From contig CM070901.1 of the NCBI GenBank assembly GCA_036417435.1, forward strand, positions 66,212,501-66,276,500: a stretch of 64,000 nt of DNA, written 5' to 3'. The notes beneath the pieces are model-generated. The model saw nothing but the letters and a program-made list of their open reading frames with translations. It had not been told where the DNA came from and did no database searches. The DNA comes from Inia geoffrensis. Its lineage: Eukaryota; Chordata; Mammalia; Artiodactyla; Iniidae. This document shows, piece after piece, positions 55,651-64,000 of the stretch. How positions within the stretch are numbered: the first letter of the stretch is position 1; each line of letters opens with the position of its first letter. A program made the translations under genes and the position numbers.

Positions 55651-55869
55651 TCTGCACATACATTCTAGACTGCTCTCTTCCTGTCTGATTCTCGGGGAAG
55701 AGATGCACAATTTGAGCTACTATAAATGTGATTGGCATTCAACTTCCCCAAAGAGACTCAGTCTTTCTTCTCTTTTCATGTTCCAACTCCTCATGCAACA
55801 TACACACACACACACCATGAAGACTGCCAGCCAGCTATTTTCTGTCTTAAAAAAACTTTTATGGTAAGA

Positions 55870-56094
55870 GCTTCTTGATTAGGGAAAACATTAATTCATA
55901 CACAAAACACAAATTATTGGGCTCTTTGACTTCTTCAGAAGATTTCTGAATCCATTTAAAAATTGTTCTCTGTTGCTAAGTCACTATTATACTATATCAT
56001 ATGCAAGAAGGTGCCAAGAAGTATGAGTTCTTGGTGAATCACAGCTGAATTGAAGACCAGGTGCTGGGCATCTCCCTTCACCAGAGGCAGTACC
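55870..56094. other. Unannotated DNA
   Basis: Nothing recognised. Confidence 0.3.
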
Positions 56095-56335
56095 ATAGCT
56101 AGTTAAGTACATGGGTTCTGGTCAGTGGAAACAAAATGCCTGGTTTCCAGCAACCTCAGTTACTAGATGTGACCTTGGACATGTTACCTAAAATCTCTAT
56201 ACTTTAGTTTTTTAACTGTAAATAAGAATGATTTTTTTAAACAATTACCTATCTTCTAGGGCTGTTGTAAGGATTAAATAAGATAACCCTTGTAAGGCAC
56301 TGCGTACAGATTCTGGCATTCAAATCAGTAGAGTT
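56095..56335 (-). repeat. MIR SINE, antisense
   Basis: Good reversed MIR: 'tgggttctggtcagtgg', 'tagatgtgaccttggacatgttacctaaaatctctatactttagttttttaactgtaaataagaatg', 'cttctagggctgttgtaaggattaaataagataa', 'gtaaggcactgcgtacag'. Confidence 0.78.
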
Positions 56336-57050
56336 TATTTCTCTTTGAATGTTAAAAAAAATGCAGAGACAGCTTCCTTCTGATAAGGGCAAGAATCAAG
56401 ACTGAGTTTCTATAAAATATTGAATATTTTATATTACTTAGAGAAAGATGTCATGGCAATAAATTTAATACATTTAACTTTAAAGTAGAAAATTGTGTAG
56501 GAAAAACATTTATCTTCCAGGGCTTAGTCCCAAAGCTCACATCTTCTCTGAGTATTCTCTAACACTTAGTATAAGGGGAATTGCCAGAGATGTTCCAATG
56601 ATGTCATCTATCATTACCATGGTAACCACAAGGCCAATAACTTGAACTTAGGTCATAACAGCTAAAAAGAAGAGTAATCAATTTGGAAATAATTAAACTG
56701 AAATCTATAGCTACTTGAGACTCGACCAAGATTCTTGGGGATAATTTAGAATCAGCTTAAATCAAGATATATCTCCTAAAGGAAGAGAGAGTAAAAAATC
56801 AAAAACAAGAAAAAAATTAAATCATCCTATCTCTATGGTGTATTTAATATTCCAGTGAGTCATAGGAAAATAGTACCCCAAAGCACAGAGACAAAGACAT
56901 AACCTAGACTCCTTTCATTCAGTGGGCTTTTGATAAGTCTCAAACCTCTTTTTTTCATTAAAACAAGGCAAATTCACCCATTTTCATGTTGGAAATATTG
57001 ATACATTATAGTTTTCTTTCTATAGTGTTATAGACTTCAGAATTATAGAA
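56336..57050. other. Unannotated DNA containing a motif cluster
   Basis: No gene and no confident repeat. It holds the RFX/CREB/NF-Y-like motif group described at 56592-56640. Confidence 0.35.
56592..56640. promoter_or_regulatory. RFX X-box-like palindrome with CRE-like and CCAAT motifs
   Basis: In 49 bp: CCAAT (56595-56599), CRE-like TGATGTCA (about 56599-56606), the palindromic ATTACCATGGTAACC (56613-56627, close to the RFX consensus of two GTNRCC half-sites) and CCAAT (56634-56638). Such combinations bind RFX, CREB and NF-Y at some enhancers and promoters. The spacing is not that of the classical MHC class II S-X-Y module. Functional status is unknown. Confidence 0.25.
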
Positions 57051-57054
57051 TGTT

Positions 57055-57205
57055 AAAATTAGAAGAACTCTTCCAACATGATTTTATAGATTAAGGAAAA
57101 GCCAATATTTGGAAGGGTGATGTGACATAACCAAGGTCCCAGTATTCAGGAAGGATACAGGTGAGATTAGAACTCAAGTAATTTCTGAGTCATAATTTTC
57201 TGTCT
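57055..57205 (+). repeat. MIR SINE
   Basis: 'tagaagaactcttccaacatgattttatagattaaggaaaagcc', 'gtgacataaccaaggtcccag', 'gagattagaactcaagtaatttctgagtca'. Confidence 0.6.
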
Positions 57206-58722
57206 TTTCTATTACACTAAGCTAACTTTACTGAGAATCTGACATTTCATCATGTTCCGCTTCAATAGAATTTTTCTTTGTAGTGAGGGGGTAGAAGATA
57301 TTATTGAATCGCTTTTCAGCTGCCCCACATCCTGGTAAAAACAAATACTGATGTGTGGGGTTGACAGCATCTCAGAAGTTTCCCAAGATGCCTATGATCT
57401 GAGGGAGGCTACAATCCTTGTTATCTCCCACTCCAGGGTATATTTCCATTCCACAGTTATTCTCCTCCACCACCTAACTCTTGCTGATAGGGGGCCCTTG
57501 CAGTTAACCCATTTTCCTGCCAAATTTTCTCTTTTCTCCCATTGCATTTTCAAGCATCTTGCCAAATAGAAATGGGTCCTGCCTGTTCAAGAGATGTTGA
57601 AAGGCTCACACTTGATTCAGGCCTCTTTCCCCCTGAGCCACAGATGACACCCTGGAGCCTGCATTCTTCATTATGTTTCTTACCTAGTTCTGCAAACCTC
57701 AGTTTGGCTGGCAGAGTCAAAGAAGACCTTTCTGAAAGCCTCTGTTTGCTCAAGATTCACTGAACAGAATAAGAACTAACCTAGGCCAAGAAGCCATCTC
57801 AATCTAACTCCCAGAGGCCTGCCCTGCCCCAGCTCTGGCCTGGATTCTGTACGCTTTATTTTTCATACTTATACAGTACTTAGAATTGAGGCAATATCTT
57901 TCCTGATCTCTTCACTTGCAGTCCCTTGTTTGTTCATCATCTCCACACTTCTAATCCATCCATCCCATAATCGTTAAAATAGTTTTTGTCAAGCCCGGTT
58001 TTTCATGGTCTCTCTCTTCCTCTTTGCTCAATAACTAAAATGTTTCCCAACTCATTTTGATAAAATACAAACACGGGATACACCCCTCCTCCCCAGTGAA
58101 GCTTACTGATTTGTTAGTCCCTCCTACCTGGCTCACTGCCACACACCCCTTTGCTTTTATCATTCCTTCCAGCTACAAACATCTTCCTATCAGGCCCACT
58201 TCCTTGCCCCAGCCTCTCTCTTCAGCTGGGCCCACTTAGCTCCACACAGAAATGAGGATGCTCAGAGTGAGTTTGACAACATTTAAACAGCACTGCCCCC
58301 ACCTCTCCATCCCCCTATAAATCCCAGCAGTGTACTCTCTGATCTGGGCTGGTGGGACTGCCCATAACTCACGTCTTCTCACCTGCTGTATTAGCCCTGT
58401 CCCTAGAAATCATCATTTGTCTTGGTCTTTGCTCTTAAGTCCTGGCTGAGTTATCCTTCTCACAAGATTCAGTCACCCTTCATTTTTCCCTGTTCCTCAA
58501 CTTCAGCCAATACCCAGGGATCTACTGTCTGTAGATTGATCTCCAAGGCACCAAGCTCCTCCTCAGCCTGCAGACTGTCACCAACCCCAGTGCACTTAAC
58601 TAAAGCTGTTTGATGCTCACAATAAGGGCTTCCATCCATTGTGTTTATTTGTTAATTTAATACTTCATTTATATTATTTATTTAACTTATGTGTAGATGT
58701 TTATTTATGCTTTAATTACATG
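57206..58722. other. Unannotated DNA
   Basis: Largest stretch without recognised repeats. 57850-58260 has L2-like phrasing ('acagtacttagaattgaggcaa', 'cttcctatcaggcccacttccttgcccc') but too weak to call. Several frames of 60-73 codons have no features. No gene is supported, although an unrecognised short exon cannot be excluded. Confidence 0.3.
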
Positions 58723-58724
58723 CT

Positions 58725-58925
58725 CTCTAACAAGTATTTTATCAACATTATCCTCTTTAAACCTCATGATAACTCTCATCAGAATATATTCATATTTGAA
58801 TTTTTCACATGAAGAACTCAATGCTCAGAGAAGTTGAGTAACTTGCCCAAGGTCACATAGCTTATGAGTTATAATGACCTTTTTCTAATTTAGCCTAAAG
58901 TCCACCTCTTAGGTGAAGGTTTTCT
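58725..58925 (+). repeat. MIR SINE
   Basis: 'aacattatcctctttaaacctcatgataactctcatcag', core 'cacatgaagaactcaatgctcagagaagttgagtaacttgcccaaggtcacatagcttatgag', then 'ctaaagtccacctctt'. Confidence 0.78.
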
Positions 58926-59362
58926 CAATTAGTACTTTGTGCCTTGTGTGCTCAGTTTGTGAAGTAACTTTATGGCTTCACTGTTTCACATGCTTTTACA
59001 ATTTGTGTTTCAACACTTACAGATCCTCAAGGACAAGTACAAAATAATGTTGACTCCTCCAAAAGACAGAGAATAGATTCATAGGAAATGGTTTTGGCTG
59101 ACTCGTTCTACCCTCACGCACCCATGGGTGAATTGGGAGGCAGAACGATATGGTGTTCAGAAAGATAGTCTAACCCCCGTGGGTAGCCTCTCTGATCAGC
59201 GACTCAAGCTTTATTATTAGATGGGCACAGTAATGCCCAAGCCCTTGCTGCCTCATATGGACAGAGGATAGCCCACCAGAAAAAGCACACCATTTCTTAT
59301 TCATGACAGCTTAGGTAAGAACAGCACTACACAGCCCCCAAACAGGGAAACGTTTGATCCTC
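58926..59362. other. Unannotated DNA
   Basis: Nothing recognised. Confidence 0.3.
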
Positions 59363-59364
59363 AT

Positions 59365-59545
59365 AACAAATCTTTGTGACAGGCAAGCATGTCAATCACC
59401 ATTTCAAGAAAAGAAGACGGAAGTTCATAACATTTAAGTCATTTGTTCCAATTCATTCATTAAGAAAGAGGCATAATTAGTTCTCAAACCCAAATCCCCT
59501 GACTCACATCAAGTGCTCTCTCTGTTACACCACATGGCTTCCTCT
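59365..59545 (+). repeat. MIR SINE
   Basis: 'tcctcataacaaatctttgtgacaggcaagcatgtcaatcaccatttcaagaaaagaagacggaag', 'aaacccaaatcccctgactc', 'gctctctctgttacaccacatggctt'. Confidence 0.65.
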
Positions 59546-60478
59546 CATTGCATGAAAGAATTCAGTGATTCAAGATCCAAATATAAGAGGAAAATCAGCA
59601 TAAGAAATTTCCATTTCTAAAGATAAATAGATGCCAACAACTTCCAAGTTCCGTAGCTAAAAATACTTTGAAAAAACTGTGAATGGACCACATTCTAATA
59701 CAGAACTGATGGAAAGATCACATTATTCTTCGGGCTCCTAAACCCGAAGGCTCTCGTAAATGTGCATCTCCCTTTTCCTTATTTCCCCTGGGTCACAGGA
59801 ATTATACAGACAGTGGCTGAATGACTGAGGGCACCAGGCATCTATAATAATTCAACTACACAAACATGAGGACTAATTTTAGACCTTCCCAGGATAGTGG
59901 GCATTCTGGGGGTCTGAAGTGCTTCCGTTTGGGTTGCTGGGTCTATGACTTTTTGCTAATTATCAGGGTTGGCTTAAAGGTCACCCAGAGTGGTCAGTCC
60001 CATCATCTGGAATGGAAGAAGGTCTGGGTAGTAAAAATAACTCAAGCCATGAATTGTATTTGGAAATTGCAGGTTTACTAACAGGCAGAACTTCTATGTA
60101 TCTTGCTGTATGTGTTCCGACAAAGGAGTTTCATTTGCTAACCCTTCAAAGGACAAGGAAAACCTGCTTCTTAATTGTAGAAAGGGTGAACGAGCCTCTG
60201 CTTCCCTGCAAAGGGGCAGGCAGGCTATCACACAAAAAATATCTTCCTTACCTTCACATTTTGACAATGCTGCTACAACATAAGAAGCCAGAACAGTAGT
60301 GGTGGGGGTGTTTCTATTAGAAGAGAAGGACCTTATATATACGAATACTTACCTCCACTTAAAGAGGATCTCCAGGGAAGGAGCATACAGTGAACAGAAG
60401 GGAAGTATCTACAACAGCCACTACCAGCCCAGCAAAATAAGTACCTCTGAGGAATGTCAACTCAGGCCATGATAAGTA
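59546..60478. other. Unannotated DNA
   Basis: No gene. Frames of 71 and 95 codons at 59866-60299 overlap each other in different registers and have no recognisable domains. Confidence 0.35.
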
Positions 60479-60479
60479 T

Positions 60480-61050
60480 CCATTTAACACATTTTGTTAA
60501 ACCTCTGTCATTTGACAGAAACTGTAGTGGGTAGTGTGAAAGTAAAAAGAATCAGTCACAGTCTCCGTCTTCATAGATGGCATAGTCTAAGGGAGAAACC
60601 ATATATATACTTCCAAAAAATATTGCAATGTTATTTATAAAATGCTTTGGGAGTACAGAGGCAAGAGCAATCAGTTCTGTCTGGGGTTGGATGAAGAAAT
60701 CAGAAAAGTCTTCACCAATAAGGGGTCACTTGAACTTGGCATTGAAGGATGCATATAAACTCATTCCAGGCACAGAAGAACAAGGGTAAAGGCAGTCCAA
60801 ACAAAGGAAGGGTATGAACAATGACAAAAAGATGCAAAAGTACATATTTAGAGGATAATGAGTACTCTAGAATAGCTTCAGCCAACAAAGGGTCCTAATC
60901 AGGAGGAGGCATGGGTTTGGCTCTGCATTTTAGAAATGGGATTCTGATGGTAGTGTGGGAAATGGATTAGAATAAGTAAGCATCTGAGCTAGGGGTGACC
61001 ATTCAGAAAACTACTCTGGTAGACTGGGTGAGAGGAGATGAAGACCTGAC
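60480..61050 (-). repeat. L2 LINE, antisense
   Basis: Reversed L2: 'gtctccgtcttcatagatggcatagtctaagggagaaacc', 'aataaggggtcacttgaacttggcattgaaggatgcatataaactcattccaggcacagaagaacaagggtaaaggcagtcc', 'gggattctgatggtagtgtgg', 'ctgggtgagaggagatg'. Confidence 0.6.
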
Positions 61051-61202
61051 CAGGACAAAGACCATGGGGATGAGTGGAGAGAACTCCTGTCTCATGTAGA
61101 CACTGGATTCTTTGGATAGATTTTTTTTTAAATCACATTTTAAAAATGAACTAAATGTGCGTGTGGTTTCAGAGTTTGCAAAGCACTTCACTTTCATGAT
61201 TT

Positions 61203-61826
61203 TGAAACTGAGCAGGACCCTGCAGGGCCCTCCCAGGTACAAAAACCCCTCTGTGTCTTCTGTTTCTCTTTTTGTAGAAAAAGGTTTTGGTCTCCTATGC
61301 CTTCCCTGAGTTCCAAAGGGCGGACTCAAGTAGTCAGTAGTTAGGGAAATAAAGGAATGCAGAAACAAAGGAAAAGGTCAAGAAACAACAGTTCAATGAC
61401 AAAACAGTCCTACTTCCTCCTCAAAGGATATACATAACAATTTGACACATATCTCTGATTTGTTCTGTGGGAACTAAGACCCTTACCCAGGTAGAGGATG
61501 GTGACTGCGTGCTGAGCACAAACACTAGACCCCAGGCTGGTTGGAACCAGAAGGTTGATGATTAAGATTCCTAAATCACCACCCTCTTACCTCACCACCA
61601 ATCAATCAGAAGAAAGTCATATACCCTGCAGCCCACACCCCAAATTTTGCCTTTAAAAACCTTTCCCTGAAAGCTATTGGGGAGTTCACGTTGTTTGAAC
61701 ATGAGCCACCCATTTTCCTTTCTGGGTTCAGCAATAAATGCAGTACTTTCCTTCACCAAAACCTGGTGTCAGTAGATTGGCTTTACTGCACGTTGGGTGA
61801 GTAGACCCAAGTTTGGTTTGGTAACA
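61203..61826 (+). mobile_element. Solo LTR of an ERV1-like endogenous retrovirus, second copy
   Basis: 624-bp LTR from TGAAACTGAG to TTTGGTAACA with the 4-bp duplication ATTT (61199-61202 and 61827-61830). Same family and orientation as 26029-26680. Shared blocks include 'acccctctgtgtc', 'tgcagaaacaaagaaa'/'tgcagaaacaaaggaaa', 'ttcctcctcaa' and the 3' end 'agtttggtttggtaac'. A TATA-like TTTAAAAA lies near 61652 and AATAAA near 61733. No proviral genes are attached. The 121-codon minus-strand frame 61003-61368 overlaps its 5' part and is not a gene. Confidence 0.87.
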
Positions 61827-61830
61827 ATTT

Positions 61831-62318
61831 GATATCAGTCATTCCCTAAACTTTTAAAGATAGGCAGAGAAATTATCTAATGATGTTAATTTAGAGAGAA
61901 ATGCTCAGAAGAAACTGAAAAAAAAAAAAAAAAAAGCAAGAGGTAGTCCAAAGCATGGGCCATTACTCCGGATAGCCAACCTAAGAGATAAGGACAGAGC
62001 AAAGATGCCTCAGGGTAAGGGGATGTGGAAGCATCAGGAGAGCAAAGAGATAATCAGAAAAGAAGACGGGATAAACTTCTTCTGACCACCGCATTAATAT
62101 ACAAAGATACAACTGTGTTTGCAATCCTTAAAAGAAAAAAGAAAACCTCTCTTGACCCCACTGTCTCTATGTGCTAGCATTTCATTATCTATACTTGCTG
62201 TCTCTAAATCCTCTCTTCCCATTTTCTCTTGAACCTGTTCTAAAAAGGCTTTCTCCATCATCACTCCATAGCAATTCTTGTCAAGGTCAAGAAAACATGT
62301 GTTTCTAAATCTAATGAT
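61831..62318. other. Unannotated DNA
   Basis: A-run at 61919-61935. The 75-codon minus-strand frame 62094-62321 has no recognisable domain. No gene. Confidence 0.35.
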
Positions 62319-62319
62319 C

Positions 62320-62995
62320 AATTCTCAGTCTTCACTTCACCTAAACTATCTGCAGCTTTTAACACAATAGATCACTTTCCCCTATTTTGCTCCATTTTCT
62401 TCAGCTGGCTTCCAGGATCCCTCATTCTTTGTTTTTCTCCTACTCACTGGTTACTCCTTCTTAATCTCTATTGCCAGTTCTCCTTCTCCTACCCAACATT
62501 TTCATGTTGGAGCCGGCCAGGGCTCAGACTGTGGTCATCTTTTCTACTCATACTCACTTCCTCAGTGATCTCAATCACTCACTTGGCTTTAAATTTTCTT
62601 CCTATGCTAAACACTTACAAATTTAAACCTTCTATACCTTCAAGTAGACAGACCTCTCTTCCAAATTTTAGACTCATAAGTAAATCCAGCTTGCCATTCA
62701 ACATCTCTCTTTGTTTTTCTAAATGAATATCTCAAACTTGATATATCAAAAACTAAACTGCTAACTTTGTCTTTCTTCAAACACTTGTTTCAGTTTCAGA
62801 TAGCACTATTTGTCCATCTGCTCAGCAAAATTTATTAAGGCCATCTTTGTCTTTTCTCACATACTTCACATCTGATCCAGAAGCAGTTTCTGTTGGTTCT
62901 ACCTTCAAAATGCATCCAGAATCGAACCATTCCTCAGCAGCCCCCCTTCTACCACTTACGCTAAGCCTCCACCACTTTTTATGGAGATTACTGCA
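62320..62995 (+). repeat. L2 LINE, part 1 (ORF2 3' portion)
   Basis: Sense L2 coding-derived sequence: 'ctgcagcttttaacacaatagatcactttccc' (reverse transcriptase AFDTIDHS-like), 'ggagccggccagggctcagactgtggtcatcttttctactcatactcacttcctcagtgatctcaatcactcac', 'ttctgttggttctaccttcaaaatgcatccagaatcgaacca'. It ends at 'gagattactgca', where an LTR is inserted. The second part continues at 63496. Confidence 0.8.
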
Positions 62996-63490
62996 TGTTA
63001 CAAGTTGCATTTTGCCCCCACTCTGAAAAAATATATATTAAAGCCCTAACTCCCAGTACATCAGAACGTGACCTTATTTGGAAATAAGGTCCTTGCAGCT
63101 ATAATCAAATTAAGGTCATTTGGATGGGACCTTAACTCAATATGACTGGCATCCTTGTAAGAAGGGCAAGTTTGGACACAGAGACAGACGCACACAGAAG
63201 GAAGATGATGTAGAGACAGACACACAGAGAGAGAATGGCCATGTGAAGACACAGGCAGAGATTGGAGTTATACTGCCATAAGCCAAGGAGCACATGGAGT
63301 TACTAGAAGCTGTAAGACACAAAGGAAGAATCCTAGATCCTACTCTAGAGGCTATGGAAAGAACATGGTTTAGCCAACACCTTGATTTCAGACCTCTAGT
63401 CTCCAGAACTGTGAGAGAATACATTTCTATTGTTTAAAGCCACTCTCTGATTGTGGTACTTTGTTACACCAGCTCTAGGAAATGAATGCA
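62996..63490 (+). mobile_element. MLT1-type MaLR LTR nested in L2
   Basis: 495-bp LTR starting TGTTACAAGT and ending GAATGCA, with the 5-bp duplication CTGCA (62991-62995 and 63491-63495). A 5-bp duplication is typical of ERVL/MaLR insertions. Diagnostic blocks are 'taaagccctaactcccagtaca', 'gtgaccttatttggaaataagg', 'tggccatgtgaagaca', 'caacaccttgatttcagacctctagtctccagaactgtgagagaa', and 'tattgtttaaagccactctctgattgtggtactttgtta'. Removing it rejoins the L2 exactly. Confidence 0.9.
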
Positions 63491-63495
63491 CTGCA

Positions 63496-64000
63496 ATAAC
63501 CTCCTAATCGGTCTCCCTGCTTGTTACTCTTTCCCTAAATTTATTCCCAGCAGAGCAGCCCGAATAATCCTTTAGATGTAAATCATACTCTATCACTTCT
63601 CTACATAAAACCCTCCAATGGAGCTCTATCTTACTCAGAAGGATATTGAAGTCCTCATAATATGATGATCTATGTGGCTCTACATGTCTCCTATTACCTC
63701 TGACCTCATCTGCTCTCTCCCTCATGTACTCTGATACAGCCACCCTGCTGTTCTTCAAACACGTCCAGCATTTTCGTACTTTAGCAACCAGGCTCTAGCT
63801 GTTTCCTGTCCTGGAAGATTATTTCCCCACATATTCACATCCTTCAAGACATGGCTTAAATTTCTCCTTGAAGCACCCTATTCTGACCATTCTATTTACT
63901 ACTGCAATCCGTCCTGCCCTCAAAATCCTAATTCCCCTAATCTTAATCTACTTCTTCTTTTATTCCATAACACTTGGGATCTCCTAGCATACTTTATAAT
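63496..64000 (+). repeat. L2 LINE, part 2, runs off the window
   Basis: Resumes with 'ataacctcctaatcggtctccctgcttg', then 'cagcagagcagcccgaataatcc', 'ctctacataaaaccctccaatggagctc', 'tattacctctgacctcatctgctctctccc', 'tgttcttcaaacacgtccagcattttcg', 'cccacatattcacatccttcaagacatggc'. The element is still present at the last base. The minus-strand frame 63504-63758 is its antisense. Confidence 0.85.

Noticed and set aside
55232..55867. 211-codon open frame on the + strand, the longest outside the L1s
   Set aside because: It crosses two MIR-derived segments (the end of one at about 55125-55262 and another at 55540-55650) and ends in an (AC)n stretch that gives HTHTHT. No domain or family resemblance, and length is within chance expectation for the window.
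61003..61368. 121-codon minus-strand frame
   Set aside because: It spans the end of an antisense L2 and the start of the ERV1-like LTR, so it is a chance frame across two repeats.

Overview
The window is vertebrate nuclear DNA from a mammal, almost certainly a cetacean (whale or dolphin). The main evidence is seven compact tRNA-Glu-derived SINEs of the CHR type. They share the body that begins GGGCTTCCCTGGTGGCGCAG and ends in GTACCGCAAAA. One longer relative of the same family is also present, together with cetartiodactyl-style L1 elements and one mariner terminus. I saw no ruminant BovB, pig PRE1 or primate Alu sequence. No host protein-coding exon, rRNA, functional tRNA or CRISPR array can be supported. 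Nearly every long open frame lies inside a retrotransposon, so the window reads as intergenic or deep intronic DNA.

Layout. 1-9.0 kb holds old, diverged repeats (MIR, L2, MER5, a MaLR LTR), one CHR SINE and a mariner end. 9.03-14.93 kb is a full-length but dead + strand L1 between perfect 20-bp target-site duplications (TSDs). 15-26 kb holds L2 and older L1 fragments, four CHR SINEs, a 20-bp minisatellite and a 181-codon orphan frame of doubtful meaning. 26.03-26.68 kb is a solo LTR with a 4-bp duplication. 27.0-34.76 kb is a much younger full-length minus-strand L1. Its ORF2 reads through in one frame apart from three stop codons and a late frameshift, and its roughly 2.5-kb 5' UTR contains two kinds of internal tandem repeat.

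35-46 kb is a mosaic of SINEs, MER5, MIR, LTR pieces and microsatellites. 46-54 kb holds an old L1 3' UTR broken by an LTR and an (AT)n tract. It also holds two related LTR-like units about 5 kb apart, one of them split by an L1 that shows a twin-priming inversion. 54-64 kb contains MLT1-type LTRs, MIRs, L2s, a second copy of the solo LTR seen at 26 kb, and an L2 interrupted by an MLT1-type LTR with a clean 5-bp duplication.

There is no operon-like or pathway logic here. What can be read is a stratified insertion history: L2/MIR, then MER5 and MaLR, then older L1, then ERV-type LTRs, then CHR SINEs and the young L1. The most informative parts are the 5' UTR of the young L1, the twin-priming L1, the two LTR families and a small RFX/CREB/NF-Y-like motif cluster at 56.6 kb. 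I found no convincing new gene system. Family names come from recognising consensus motifs by eye, so boundaries of old repeats are approximate.
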